From Kitasatospora sp. MAP5-34 (GTDB lineage: Bacteria > Actinomycetota > Actinomycetes > Streptomycetales > Streptomycetaceae): 64,000 nt of DNA. The notes beneath the pieces are model-generated. The model ran no database searches, was not told where the DNA came from, and saw only the letters and a list, made by a program, of their open reading frames with translations. The stretch covers positions 186,001-250,000 of the forward strand of contig NZ_JARXZC010000004.1 in the NCBI RefSeq assembly GCF_029894335.1, in the 5' to 3' direction. The position numbers were made by a program, and so were the translations under genes. This document shows positions 33,216 through 41,668 of the stretch, piece after piece; the stretch's first letter is position 1, and each line of letters opens with the position of its first letter.

Positions 33216-34928
33216 ATGGTTGAAGAACTGATCAACTCACCCGCTGACGGCACCACCCCTCGCCGTATCGCCGACGCCTACGTCCACGCCCTTGCCGACC
33301 TCGACCCGCTGACTGCGGTCTACCTCGGGTTCAACCCGGAGGACGACCGTCTCCCGGATCTCTCACCGGCCGGTCAGGAGGCCCTGGCCGAGCTCTCCCG
33401 CGCCACCCTCGCCCAGCTCGACGCCGCAGAGGCCGCCAGTGCCGCGAGTGACGAGGCCGAACGCCGTTGCGCCCGCCTGCTGCGCGAGCGGCTCACCGCC
33501 GAACTCGCCGTCCACGACGCGGGTGAGAACTTCCGCGCCGTCCGTAACCTCGGCTCGCCGGTGCACGGTGTCCGCGAGGTGTTCAACCTGATGAGCACCG
33601 AGACGGACGCGGAGTGGGGGGTCGTCGGCCGCCGGCTGGCCCGCGTGCCGTTCGCGATGGAGCAGTACCGCGAGCTGCTCACCGAGGGCATCGAGCGAGG
33701 GCTGCTGTCCGGCCCCCGGCAGGTCACCACCGTGATCGGGCAGATCGCCGAGTGGCTGGCGGGCGACACCCCCGGCGGGTGGTTCGGCTCCTTCGTGCAG
33801 GCCGCGCCCGAGGCGCTGCGGGACGGCCTGACCGACACCGCCGTGGCGGCCTCCGCCGCGCTGGCCCAGCTGCGCGACTGGCTGCGCGACGTGTACGGCC
33901 CCGCCGCGTCGGACGCGTCGGACACCACCGGCCGGGAGCGCTACGCCCGTTGGGTCCGCTACTGGACCGGCGCCGACCTCGACCTCGACGAGGCGTACAG
34001 CTGGGCCTGGGAGCAGTTCTACGACCTGGACGCGCAGATGCGCGCCGAGGCCGAGAAGGTGCTGCCGGGCAGCACGCCGATGCAGGCCATGAAGTGGCTG
34101 GAGACGGACGGCCCGGTGATCAAGGGCGAGGAGAACGCCCGCGAGTACCTGCAGGGCCTGATGAGCCAGGCCATCGACGACCTCCAGGGCGTCCACTTCG
34201 ACCTCGCCGACCCGCTGCTCAAGGTCGAGTCGCGGCTCGCCCCGGCGGGCAGCGCCGCCGCGCCGTACTACACCGCTCCGTCGCTCGACTTCTCCCGCCC
34301 CGGCCGCACCTGGCTGCCGACACTGGGCCGGGAGAGCTTCCCGGTCTGGGACCTGGTCTCCACCTGGTACCACGAGGGCGTTCCCGGCCACCACCTCCAG
34401 CTGGCCCAGTGGACGTACGTCGCCGACCAGCTCTCCACCTACCAGGTCACCCTGGGCGGCGTCAGCGCCAACCTGGAGGGCTGGGCGCTGTACGCCGAGC
34501 GCCTGATGGACGAGCTCGGCTACCTCACCGACCCCGGCCACCGCCTCGGCTACCTGAACGCCCAGATGATGCGGGCGCTGCGGGTGATCGTCGACATCGG
34601 CATGCACGTCGGCCTGCGGTTCCCGGCCGACTCGCCGTACCTGCCCGGCGAGCTGATGCTCCCGGACGACGCCCGCGCGTTCTTCGGCCGGTACTGCGGG
34701 CTCTCCACCGACTTCCTGGACAGCGAGCTGATCCGCTACCTCGGCATGCCCGGGCAGGCGATCGGCTACAAGCTCGGCGAGCGTGCCTGGCTGCAGGGCC
34801 GCGAGGGGGCCAAGGCCGCTGCCGAGGCGCGTGGTGAGACCTTCGACCTGAAGGCCTGGCACATGGCGGCGCTCTCGCAGGGGTCGCTCGGCCTGGACGA
34901 CCTGGTCGCGGAGCTCAGCGCGCTCTGA
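33216..34928 (+). CDS. DUF885-family putative metallopeptidase
   Basis: A 570-residue cytoplasmic protein of the DUF885 family. The zinc-site motif is WYHEGVPGHHLQLAQ (His-Glu and Gly-His-His), with a third acidic ligand expected in ANLEGWALYAERLMDELG about 35 residues later. The rest is helical, as usual for this gluzincin-like fold. Length is normal. The ATG at 33216 has no good ribosome site; an in-frame ATG at 33117 would add 33 basic residues unlike the family. Carboxypeptidase-like activity is inferred from the motif only. It appears to be a single-gene unit. Confidence 0.82.
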   Translation: MVEELINSPADGTTPRRIADAYVHALADLDPLTAVYLGFNPEDDRLPDLSPAGQEALAELSRATLAQLDAAEAASAASDEAERRCARLLRERLTAELAVHDAGENFRAVRNLGSPVHGVREVFNLMSTETDAEWGVVGRRLARVPFAMEQYRELLTEGIERGLLSGPRQVTTVIGQIAEWLAGDTPGGWFGSFVQAAPEALRDGLTDTAVAASAALAQLRDWLRDVYGPAASDASDTTGRERYARWVRYWTGADLDLDEAYSWAWEQFYDLDAQMRAEAEKVLPGSTPMQAMKWLETDGPVIKGEENAREYLQGLMSQAIDDLQGVHFDLADPLLKVESRLAPAGSAAAPYYTAPSLDFSRPGRTWLPTLGRESFPVWDLVSTWYHEGVPGHHLQLAQWTYVADQLSTYQVTLGGVSANLEGWALYAERLMDELGYLTDPGHRLGYLNAQMMRALRVIVDIGMHVGLRFPADSPYLPGELMLPDDARAFFGRYCGLSTDFLDSELIRYLGMPGQAIGYKLGERAWLQGREGAKAAAEARGETFDLKAWHMAALSQGSLGLDDLVAELSAL

Positions 34929-35204
34929 GCGCGCTGACCCGCCCGTCCCTCCGGCCGGCCCGGCGCGCCCCCAGCGCTACCGGGCCGGCTGGGTCCGTCC
35001 GGTGCCCTTCCCGTTCTGTTTCCCATCGGTTCCTGCCGTTTCCTCCCGGTTCCGGCTCGGTCCGGGGCAGTAGGACAGGGTCGGACTTTTGTCCCAAGTC
35101 ATGACATTTTCCAGCAAATTGCCTTGCCCATCGCCGCCCCGCGAGCTTCCCTTGAGAGAGCGCTGCGTACGCCAAGCCCAGCTCCCTCCGGAAGGCGGCC
35201 CACG

Positions 35205-36710
35205 GTGTCTCCCCAGCACGCTCCCGACGACCAGACGGCTGATCCGCGCCGCTGGTGGGCCCTGGCGGTCATCGCCATCGCTCAGCTGATGATCGTCCTC
35301 GACGCGACCATCGTGAACATCGCACTACCCTCCGCCCAGCACGCGCTGGGCATCTCCGACGGAAACCGCCAGTGGGTGGTCACGGCCTACACGCTCGCCT
35401 TCGGCGGCCTGCTGCTGCTCGGCGGCCGGATCGGCGACCTCTTCGGCCGTAAGCGGACCTTCATCACCGGACTGATCGGCTTCGCGCTGGCCTCCGCCAT
35501 CGGCGGGTTCGCCGTCGATCCGGCGATGCTCTTCGGCGCCCGCGCCCTCCAGGGCGCCTTCGGCGCGGTCCTCGCCCCCTCGGCGCTCTCGCTGCTCTCG
35601 AACACCTTCACCGTCCCGAAGGAACGCGCCACCGCGTTCGGCATCTTCGGTGCCATCGCGGGTGGTGGCGCGGGTATCGGCTTCATCGCCGGCGGCCTGC
35701 TGACGGAGTACCTCAGCTGGCGTTGGTGCCTGTTCGTCAACGTCCCGATCGCGATCGGCGCGGCCCTCGGCGCGTACTACCTGCTCAAGCGGGACCACAT
35801 CGACAAGGACCACCGGGTCAGACTCGACCTGCCCGGAGCGTTCCTCGGCTGCGGCGGCCTGCTCGCCATCGTGTACGGCACCTCGGAGGCCTCGTCGCGA
35901 GGGTGGAGTGACCCGCTGGTGCTCAGCTTCCTGGGCCTGGGCGCGCTGCTGCTCGCGGTCTTCGCCCTGGTCGAGCGCCGGACGCCGCACGCGCTGCTGC
36001 CCACCCACATCGTCGGCGACCGCAACCGTGGTGGAGCCGCTCTGGCGGTGGGCCTGGCCGTGATCGGCATGTTCGGCCTCTTCCTGTTCCTCACCTACTA
36101 CCTGCAGGTCGTGAAGCACTTCTCGCCGGTGATGGCGGGTGTCGCCTACCTCCCGATGGTCGCCGCGATCATCTTCAGCTCGACGGGCATCGCGGCCCGG
36201 CTGATGACCCGGGTGCCGTCCCGGAACCTGATCGTCCCCGGGCTGCTGCTGGCCGCCTCGGGCATGGCCTGGCTGACCCAGATGAAGGTCGACAGCCCGT
36301 ACGCGGCCATGGTGCTGCCGGCCGAACTCCTGCTCGGCTTCGGCATGGGCCTGGTCTTCATGCCGTCGATGAGCCTGGCGACCCTCGGTGTCGCACCCGA
36401 CGAGGCCGGTGCGGCGGCCGCGACCATCAACAGTGCCCAGCAGGTCGGCGGCTCGATCGGCACCGCGCTGCTCAACACCATCGCGGCCAGCGTCACCGCC
36501 ACCTACCTGGTGGGCCGGAACACCGCCGACCAGCTCGTCCGGGCCACCGGTGCGGTGCACGGCTACGCGGTGGCGACCGGCGTCGCGATGGGCATCCTGT
36601 TGTGTGCCGCAGTGATCGCCTTCCTGCTGATCAACCACAGACCCGCGCCGGGCGAAGCCACCGGCGGTGCGGCCGACACCGACGAGTCCGCCGCCCAGGT
36701 CCTGGCCTGA
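35205..36710 (+). CDS. MFS transporter (EmrB/QacA, DHA2 type)
   Basis: A 501-residue exporter with about 14 membrane helices. The first helix has the branch-typical LMIVLDATIVNIALP (motif D1). Motif A is GGRIGDLFGRKRTF, and motif C is in GGGAGIGFIAGGLLTEYLSWRWCLFVNVP. The C-terminal tail is acidic. It starts at GTG 35205, preceded by GAAGGCGG; an ATG at 35124 is in frame but lies in less coding-like sequence. No regulator is adjacent, so neither substrate nor control can be told. A hairpin follows at 36732-36761. Confidence 0.88.
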   Translation: MSPQHAPDDQTADPRRWWALAVIAIAQLMIVLDATIVNIALPSAQHALGISDGNRQWVVTAYTLAFGGLLLLGGRIGDLFGRKRTFITGLIGFALASAIGGFAVDPAMLFGARALQGAFGAVLAPSALSLLSNTFTVPKERATAFGIFGAIAGGGAGIGFIAGGLLTEYLSWRWCLFVNVPIAIGAALGAYYLLKRDHIDKDHRVRLDLPGAFLGCGGLLAIVYGTSEASSRGWSDPLVLSFLGLGALLLAVFALVERRTPHALLPTHIVGDRNRGGAALAVGLAVIGMFGLFLFLTYYLQVVKHFSPVMAGVAYLPMVAAIIFSSTGIAARLMTRVPSRNLIVPGLLLAASGMAWLTQMKVDSPYAAMVLPAELLLGFGMGLVFMPSMSLATLGVAPDEAGAAAATINSAQQVGGSIGTALLNTIAASVTATYLVGRNTADQLVRATGAVHGYAVATGVAMGILLCAAVIAFLLINHRPAPGEATGGAADTDESAAQVLA

Positions 36711-36731
36711 CCTGGGGACTCTGTCTTCGGC

Positions 36732-36761
36732 AGCCCCCTGTGGGGCGTCCCGTAGGGGGCT
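36732..36761 (+). terminator. terminator after MFS gene
   Basis: AGCCCCCT (36732-36739) and AGGGGGCT (36754-36761) pair around a loop that itself holds GGGGCGTCCC, followed by TTCC. Confidence 0.65.
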
Positions 36762-36967
36762 TTCCGCCGCCCGGCAGTTCAACCGCCTTCTGACGAAGTT
36801 CGTAGCGATTCGTAGTGAGAGGAAATGCACAACGCCGAGCAGGCGATTCTCATCCCACTCCCAGCATAGGATCACGGGATTTCCAGTTGATCAGCTCATA
36901 GTCTTCACGCACACGTAGCAAGCATGTGCGTACGGGGACCAGCAGCTGGGCAGGAGTGACGTACCTG

Positions 36968-37978
36968 ATGACCCGTCATCGAAAGGCGCGCCCGGAGATG
37001 CATCGACGACCTGTGGTGTTGACCTCGGTCCTCGCGCTCGCCGTCGTCGGCGGCGTGATCGGCATAGGCACGCTGGCCGGCGAAGCCACCGCCTTCACGG
37101 CCCACGCCCCAGCCGCCAAGACCGTTGCTCCCGCCCCCCGGACCGCCGCGCCTTCGACCTCGCCGTCTGCTGCCATCCCTTCCGCCGCGTCCGCTGCGCC
37201 CGCGCCCTCGGCCGCCGCCTCCGCAGCCCCCACCGACTCCTCCGGAAGCGGGTCCGACGTGGCTCGGCCGGGTGGCAACTCCGTGGGCAGCACCGCCTCC
37301 GACAGTGCTCAGGCCGTCGCGCCGACCGCGCTCGGCAGCACCGCCACCGCTGCGGTCACCGCCGAGTCGTCCCGGGTCGGCGCGCTCTTCGCCGGTGCCG
37401 TCGCCGCCGGCAACCACTCCTGCACGGCCAGCGTGCTGCACAGCAGCACCAAGAACCTCATCCTGACCGCCGCGCACTGCATCGTCACCCCGGACGGCCT
37501 CTCGTTCGCCCCGGCCTACCACGACGGTCAGACGCCGTACGGCAGTTGGCCGGTCACCAAGGTGTACACCACCACCGGCTGGAGCCAGGGCGGCGACCCG
37601 GACGAGGACTTCGCGATCCTCCAGGTCGGCCAGAACGGCGGGCGCGACATAGAGGACGTGGTCGGCGGCAACGTACTGGGCCTCCAGGCGGGTTTCTCCA
37701 CCGTGGTCCGCCTCTACGGCTACCCGGACACCAGCGAGGTGCCGCTCCTGTGCACCAACTCCACCAGCCGCCAGGACACCTACCAGCGCCGCATCGACTG
37801 CCCCTCCTACGCGAGCGGCACCAGCGGCGGCCCGTGGATCGACACCGACACCAACCAGGTCGTCGGTGTCATCGGTGGCTACCAGCAGGGCGGCGACACC
37901 GACGACACCTCGTACAGCGCGTACTTCGACCACACCATCGACGACCTCTACCAGCAGGCCGTGACCGGCTCGGGCTGA
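36968..37978 (+). CDS. secreted trypsin-like serine protease
   Basis: A 336-residue exported S1-family (V8-like) protease. A basic start and a hydrophobic helix (VVLTSVLALAVVGGVIGIGTL) form the signal. A long Ala/Pro/Ser-rich stretch (about 40-135), probably a propeptide or linker, follows. The catalytic triad is visible: His in LTAAHC, Asp in DEDFAIL, Ser in GTSGGPW. Cys residues (HSC, AHC, LLC, DCPS) could form two disulfides. ATG 36968 has AGGAG rather far upstream; the ATG at 36998 is an alternative. It is followed by the convergent atpF-like gene. Confidence 0.85.
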   Translation: MTRHRKARPEMHRRPVVLTSVLALAVVGGVIGIGTLAGEATAFTAHAPAAKTVAPAPRTAAPSTSPSAAIPSAASAAPAPSAAASAAPTDSSGSGSDVARPGGNSVGSTASDSAQAVAPTALGSTATAAVTAESSRVGALFAGAVAAGNHSCTASVLHSSTKNLILTAAHCIVTPDGLSFAPAYHDGQTPYGSWPVTKVYTTTGWSQGGDPDEDFAILQVGQNGGRDIEDVVGGNVLGLQAGFSTVVRLYGYPDTSEVPLLCTNSTSRQDTYQRRIDCPSYASGTSGGPWIDTDTNQVVGVIGGYQQGGDTDDTSYSAYFDHTIDDLYQQAVTGSG

Positions 37979-38037
37979 GCGGCTGCCACCCGCCTGCTGC
38001 CCGCCTGCGCCCGGCCGCTGCCCGCCTGCCGCGCGCC

Positions 38038-38586
38038 TCAGGCGTGCGGGCCCGTCCCGGTGCCGGTGCCAGTACTCGTGCCGGTGCTCGCGTCGGTGGT
38101 CTCCAGCTCGGCGAAGAACCGGTCCACGATGTCCTGGTGTCCCGGCAGCCCGCCCAGCGGCTCACCGACCACCCGGCTCGCCAACTCGGTTGCCAGCGTC
38201 ACGACATCCTCCCGCAGCGAAGCCTCCGCGATCACGAGGTCCGCCGCCAACTGCACCTGCGCGGCGGCCACCAGCGAGTCCCGCTGCCGCTGCCCCTCGG
38301 CCCGCACCTCCGCCAGCAGCTCGGCCCCCTGCTCCGCAGCCTGCTGCCGTATCGCCGCAGCATCGTGCCGCGCCGTACTGAGCTCGGCCTGGTACTCGGC
38401 GTAGACCCGCTCGGCCTCCGCCCCGACCGTCTCGGCCCGCTCGAGGCCGCCCTCGATCACGTCCGCGCGCGCCGCGAAGTTCCGCTCGATCCGGGGGAGC
38501 AGGACCTTCCCCAGAATGCCGAAGATCAGGAAGAAACAGACCAGCCCGAGGATGAGTTCGCCGATGTCCGGCTTCAAAGGTCCCAT
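38038..38586 (-). CDS. orphan ATP synthase b-subunit paralogue
   Basis: A 182-residue protein closely resembling the AtpF encoded at 60242-60799. The single membrane helix (LILGLVCFFLIFGILGKVLLP) is almost the same as VIIGLLCFFIVFGILGKKLLP of AtpF. The adjoining ADVIEGGLERAE and a long Ala/Glu/Arg/Gln coiled coil also match, and the end (ASRVVGEPL) matches ASRIVGESL. The extra C-terminal tail is a Ser/Thr/Gly repeat (STGTSTGTGTGTG). It stands alone, far from the atp operon, with a leaderless-type TAGCAT six bases before its ATG. It could form an alternative stator with AtpF or serve another membrane complex. Confidence 0.8.
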   Translation of the reverse strand: MGPLKPDIGELILGLVCFFLIFGILGKVLLPRIERNFAARADVIEGGLERAETVGAEAERVYAEYQAELSTARHDAAAIRQQAAEQGAELLAEVRAEGQRQRDSLVAAAQVQLAADLVIAEASLREDVVTLATELASRVVGEPLGGLPGHQDIVDRFFAELETTDASTGTSTGTGTGTGPHA

Positions 38587-38592
38587 GCGTCG

Positions 38593-38598
38593 ATGCTA
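38593..38598 (-). promoter_or_regulatory. leaderless promoter -10 box (TAGCAT)
   Basis: On the minus strand TAGCAT ends six bases before the ATG of the atpF-like gene, with no ribosome site between. Confidence 0.5.
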
Positions 38599-38788
38599 CC
38601 GACGTCCCTCGAACGCCAGTCTCATGGGGTGCGACAGAACCGCTGGAGCGCACCACAGTTGACTCTCCGGCAGCTTTCGTCGGCCTGTGCCCCGACGGGC
38701 GGGCCGCCTCGCCGCGGACCTCGGGCGGCTGGCCGCGTCCACGGCGGGACTGCCCTGCTCGGCAGGTCGTCATGGGAGTCGCGCCCTC

Positions 38789-38960
38789 GTGGCACGGCCA
38801 GGATCAGCATCAGCCTCGACCAGGACCATGCCGAGCGCATCCGGGATCATGCCGAGCGTGCGGGTATGGACGTGTCGGCCTGTCTTGTCAACGCCGCAAA
38901 GCCGCCGGCTGGCCGAAGTGGGAGCAGTCGAAGCCCAGTTCGCCCGGATCGATCACGTCG
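38789..38960 (+). pseudogene. decayed ribbon-helix-helix antitoxin-like gene
   Basis: Frame 1 from 38800 reads RISISLDQDHAERIRDHAER and continues AGMDVSACLVNAA, which is the start of actinobacterial ribbon-helix-helix antitoxin-like proteins. At about 38900 the frame shifts: frame 2 continues RRLAEVGAVEAQFARID, the expected next helix. Upstream, GTG-GCA-CGG (38789-38797, Met-Ala-Arg) is out of frame by two inserted bases. The C-terminal half of the family is missing, and so is any toxin gene. At least two frame lesions plus truncation make this a dead copy. The family call is from pattern recognition only. Confidence 0.6.
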
Positions 38961-38995
38961 GCCAGGCGGTTCCGGACATGAATCCGGATATGAAG

Positions 38996-39036
38996 AAGGC
39001 CCAGCTTCGCGGTAACTACCCGCTTGGCTGGGCCTT
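38996..39036 (+). terminator. hairpin with T run beside tRNA-Arg
   Basis: AAGGCCCAGC (38996-39005) and GCTGGGCCTT (39027-39036) pair, followed by TT. The mirror-image structure also lies 20 bases past the 3' end of the tRNA on the minus strand, where it can terminate tRNA-Arg transcription. Confidence 0.7.
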
Positions 39037-39055
39037 TTCGGCACTTCTTGCGAAG

Positions 39056-39127
39056 TGCCCCCGGCAGGATTCGAACCTGCGCACCCGCCTCCGGAGGGCG
39101 GTGCTCTATCCCCTGAGCTACGGGGGC
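39056..39127 (-). tRNA. tRNA-Arg (anticodon CCG)
   Basis: 72 bases fold as a tRNA: acceptor GCCCCCG/CGGGGGC with discriminator A, D-arm GCTC...GAGC, anticodon arm CCGCC-CTCCGGA-GGCGG with anticodon CCG (reads CGG), T-arm GCAGG-TTCGAAT-CCTGC. CCA is not encoded. It lies just upstream of, and divergent from, the response regulator/argS region. This tRNA is a known integration target for actinomycete integrative elements. Confidence 0.95.
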
Positions 39128-39281
39128 CTACTTGGTGTCGCCTCGTGTTGCTGGCGACGTGGAGAACATTACCAGGCTGTGGCTGCTGTCCAAGCACGGT
39201 TTCGGTGAGGCTGCTCCTCGGCGGGGTCGGCGGGGGCGGGGGGAAGTGTGGAAAGGCCGGACGGGTGGGTCGGTGCGCGGC

Positions 39282-39287
39282 TACCCT
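39282..39287 (+). promoter_or_regulatory. leaderless promoter -10 box (TACCCT)
   Basis: TACCCT ends seven bases before the GTG at 39295 of the response regulator, with no ribosome site between. Confidence 0.55.
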
Positions 39288-39294
39288 CGGTGAT

Positions 39295-39867
39295 GTGTCA
39301 GGTGTGTCCGGGCGGGTCCTCGTGGTGGACGACAGCGAGGTGATCCGTCAACTGATCAGGGTCAACCTGGAGCTGGAGGGCTTCCAGGTGGTGACGGCTG
39401 CCGACGGGGCGGAGTGCCTCGAGGTGGTCCGCCGGGTGAACCCGGACGTGGTGACGCTCGATGTGTTGATGCCCCGGCTGGACGGGCTCCGGACGGCGGC
39501 CCGGCTGCGGGCCGCGCCGGCCACGAGCAGGCTGCCGATCGCGATAGTCAGCGCGTGCACCCCCGCCGATCTGGATCGTGGGGAGTCGGTCGGGGTGGAC
39601 GGTTATCTCGGCAAGCCGTTCGATCCGGCGGATCTGGTGGCGCTGGTGTGGCGGCTGATGGCGCTGCGTGAGGCGGGCGGATCAGGTGGGGCCGGGGGTT
39701 TCGCGTACGGATTCGGGGACGGTTCCGGCGGGCTCCGGCAGAATTCAGCCCTGAGCGAACGAATCGGACCCAATGCGGGTTCAACCCCCCCAGCCGGACC
39801 AGTACGGGCGTCTCAACGGGTAAACCGGGTGGCGGGCCCGTCCCCCCTCTCGCCTAGGCTTGGCGTC
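39295..39867 (+). CDS. single-domain response regulator, open frame into argS
   Basis: From GTG 39295 the protein reads VSGVSGRVLVVDDSEVIRQL, a CheY-like receiver with the acceptor Asp in VVTLDVLMPRLDG and the conserved Lys in YLGKPFDPADL; the domain ends near residue 125. No stop codon follows. The frame stays open through about 65 Gly/Ser/Pro-rich codons with poor third-position bias and enters ArgS in the same frame. The end given here is therefore the base before the argS start, not a real stop. Either the stop was lost, the linker is translated as a natural fusion, or a sequence error hides a stop. It has a leaderless-type promoter. No kinase is adjacent. Confidence 0.7.
39855..39860 (+). 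promoter_or_regulatory. leaderless promoter -10 box for argS (TAGGCT)
   Basis: TAGGCT ends seven bases before the GTG at 39868. It supports separate transcription of argS from that codon despite the open frame upstream. Confidence 0.55.
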
Positions 39868-41523
39868 GTGACACCCGCAGAGCTTTCCCAGGCAGTCCAG
39901 GCCGCAGTCCGCACCGCCGTCGAGGCGGGCGAGCTGACCGTCGCCGTGCCCGAGCACGTGACGGTAGAGCGGCCCAAGAACAGGGACCACGGCGACTACG
40001 CCACCAATGTGGCCCTCCAGCTCGCGAAGGCGGCAGGTAAGCCGCCGCGAGCCGTGGCCGAACTGGTCGCCGCACGTCTGCGAGAACTGCCCGGCGTCGC
40101 GAAGGTCGACATCGCCGGACCGGGCTTCCTGAACGTCACCTTCGACGCCGCGACCCAGGGCGAGCTGGCCCGGACCATCGTCGAGGCCGGCGCCGGGTAC
40201 GGCCGGAACGAGGCGCTCAAGGGCCTGAAGATCAACCTGGAGTTCGTGTCGGCCAACCCGACCGGCCCGATCCACATCGGCGGCGTCCGCTGGGCAGCCG
40301 TCGGCGACTCGCTGGCCCGGGTCCTCAAGGCCACCGGCGCCGACGTCTCCACCGAGTACTACCTGAACGACGCCGGTGTGCAGATCGGCAAGTTCGCCGC
40401 CTCGCTCCAGGCCGTCGCCAACGGCCGGCCCGCCCCCGAGGGCGGCTACGTCGGCGAGTACATCGTCGACATCGCCAAGGCGCTGACCGACGGCGTCCCC
40501 GGTGTGCTCGACCTGCCCGAGGCCGAGCAGCTGGAGGTCTTCCGCACCGAGGGCCTGAAGCTCATGGTGTCCGAGATCCAGCGCTCGATGGAGGAGTTCG
40601 GGGTCCACTTCGACACCTGGTTCTCCGAGAAGACGCTGCACGAGTCCGGCGCCGTGGAGAAGGCGATGGAGCGGCTGCGCGAGCAGGGTCACGTCTTCGA
40701 CCAGGACGGCGCGATCTGGCTGCGCACCACCGACTTCGGCGACGACAAGGACCGCGTCCTGATCAAGGCCGACGGTGAGACGACGTACTTCGCCGCCGAC
40801 GCCGCGTACTACCTGAGCAAGCGGGACCGGGGCAGCGAGGTCTCGGTCTACATGCTCGGTGCCGACCACCACGGGTACGTGAACCGCCTCAAGGCCATCG
40901 CCGCCTGCGCGGGCGACGACATGGACCGCAACATCGAGGTGAAGATCGGCCAGTTCGTGAAGATGGTCCGCGACGGCGAAGAGGTCCGGCTGTCCAAGCG
41001 GGCCGGCAACATCATCACGATCGACGACGTCGTCGAGTGGATCGGCGTGGACGCGGCCCGGTACATGCTGGTGCGCTCGCCCACCGACTCGACCATCACG
41101 CTCGACATCAACGTGCTGACCAGCAACAGCAACGAGAACCCGGTCTACTACGTCCAGTACGCGCACACCCGGATGTGCGGCGTCCAGCGCAAGGCGAACG
41201 ACCTGGGCATCACGAAGTCCGAGGACTTCAAACCGGAGCTGCTCGCCACCGAGTGGGAGTCCGACCTGCTCGGCCAGCTCGGCGAGTTCCCCCGGGTGAT
41301 CGCGGCGGCCGGCGAGCTGCGCGAGCCGCACCGGGTCGCGCGGTACCTGGAGGAGGTCGCCCGGGACTACCACCGGTTCTACGACCACTGCCAGATCCTG
41401 CCGAAGGGCGACGAGGAGGTCACCGACCTCACGCACGCCCGTCTCTGGCTCGCCGACGCGACGCGCACGGTGATCGCCAACGGCCTCGCCCTGCTCGGCG
41501 TATCCGCGCCCGAGCGGATGTAG
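39868..41523 (+). CDS. argS: arginyl-tRNA synthetase
   Basis: A 551-residue class I synthetase that charges tRNA-Arg. The N-terminal Arg-tRNA recognition domain begins VTPAELSQAVQAAVRTAVEAG. The HIGH-type motif is in PTGPIHIGGVRWAAVGD (about residue 135) and the KMSKS-equivalent is LSKRAGN (about 375). The C-terminal anticodon-binding DALR domain follows YYVQYAHTRMCGVQRKA. Length is normal from GTG 39868, which has its own leaderless -10 box. The gene sits 740 bases from tRNA-Arg(CCG), and the upstream response-regulator frame continues into it without a stop. Confidence 0.93.
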   Translation: MTPAELSQAVQAAVRTAVEAGELTVAVPEHVTVERPKNRDHGDYATNVALQLAKAAGKPPRAVAELVAARLRELPGVAKVDIAGPGFLNVTFDAATQGELARTIVEAGAGYGRNEALKGLKINLEFVSANPTGPIHIGGVRWAAVGDSLARVLKATGADVSTEYYLNDAGVQIGKFAASLQAVANGRPAPEGGYVGEYIVDIAKALTDGVPGVLDLPEAEQLEVFRTEGLKLMVSEIQRSMEEFGVHFDTWFSEKTLHESGAVEKAMERLREQGHVFDQDGAIWLRTTDFGDDKDRVLIKADGETTYFAADAAYYLSKRDRGSEVSVYMLGADHHGYVNRLKAIAACAGDDMDRNIEVKIGQFVKMVRDGEEVRLSKRAGNIITIDDVVEWIGVDAARYMLVRSPTDSTITLDINVLTSNSNENPVYYVQYAHTRMCGVQRKANDLGITKSEDFKPELLATEWESDLLGQLGEFPRVIAAAGELREPHRVARYLEEVARDYHRFYDHCQILPKGDEEVTDLTHARLWLADATRTVIANGLALLGVSAPERM

Positions 41524-41543
41524 CCGCACCCCCTGCGCACACA

Positions 41544-41580
41544 GGGGCGGTGACGGTCCATCGGGAACCGTCACCGCCCC
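41544..41580 (+). terminator. 14-bp stem terminator after argS
   Basis: GGGGCGGTGACGGT (41544-41557), a 9-base loop, ACCGTCACCGCCCC (41567-41580), then TTG. Confidence 0.8.
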
Positions 41581-41602
41581 TTGCCATAGGCCCCGCCGGT
41601 CT

Positions 41603-41648
41603 CAGCCCTTGAACCCCGCCCGTCCCAGCCCTTGAACCCCGCCCGTCC
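41603..41648. repeat. 23-bp perfect tandem repeat before lysA
   Basis: Two identical adjacent copies (41603-41625 and 41626-41648) lie in the 5' leader of lysA, ending just before its ribosome site. Confidence 0.85.
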
Positions 41649-41668
41649 AGTCAGGAAGAGACCAGCAG

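Larger units (their letters stand above)
38587..39055. other. intergenic region with decayed gene beside tRNA-Arg
   Basis: 469 bases contain the promoter of the atpF-like gene, the antitoxin-like pseudogene at 38789-38960 and a strong hairpin at 38996-39036. The reading frames here are broken, and codon use is mixed. Confidence 0.6.

Noticed and set aside
36825..36869. 14-codon mini-gene upstream of the serine protease
   Set aside because: The AGAGG site is only three bases from the ATG and nothing else supports translation.
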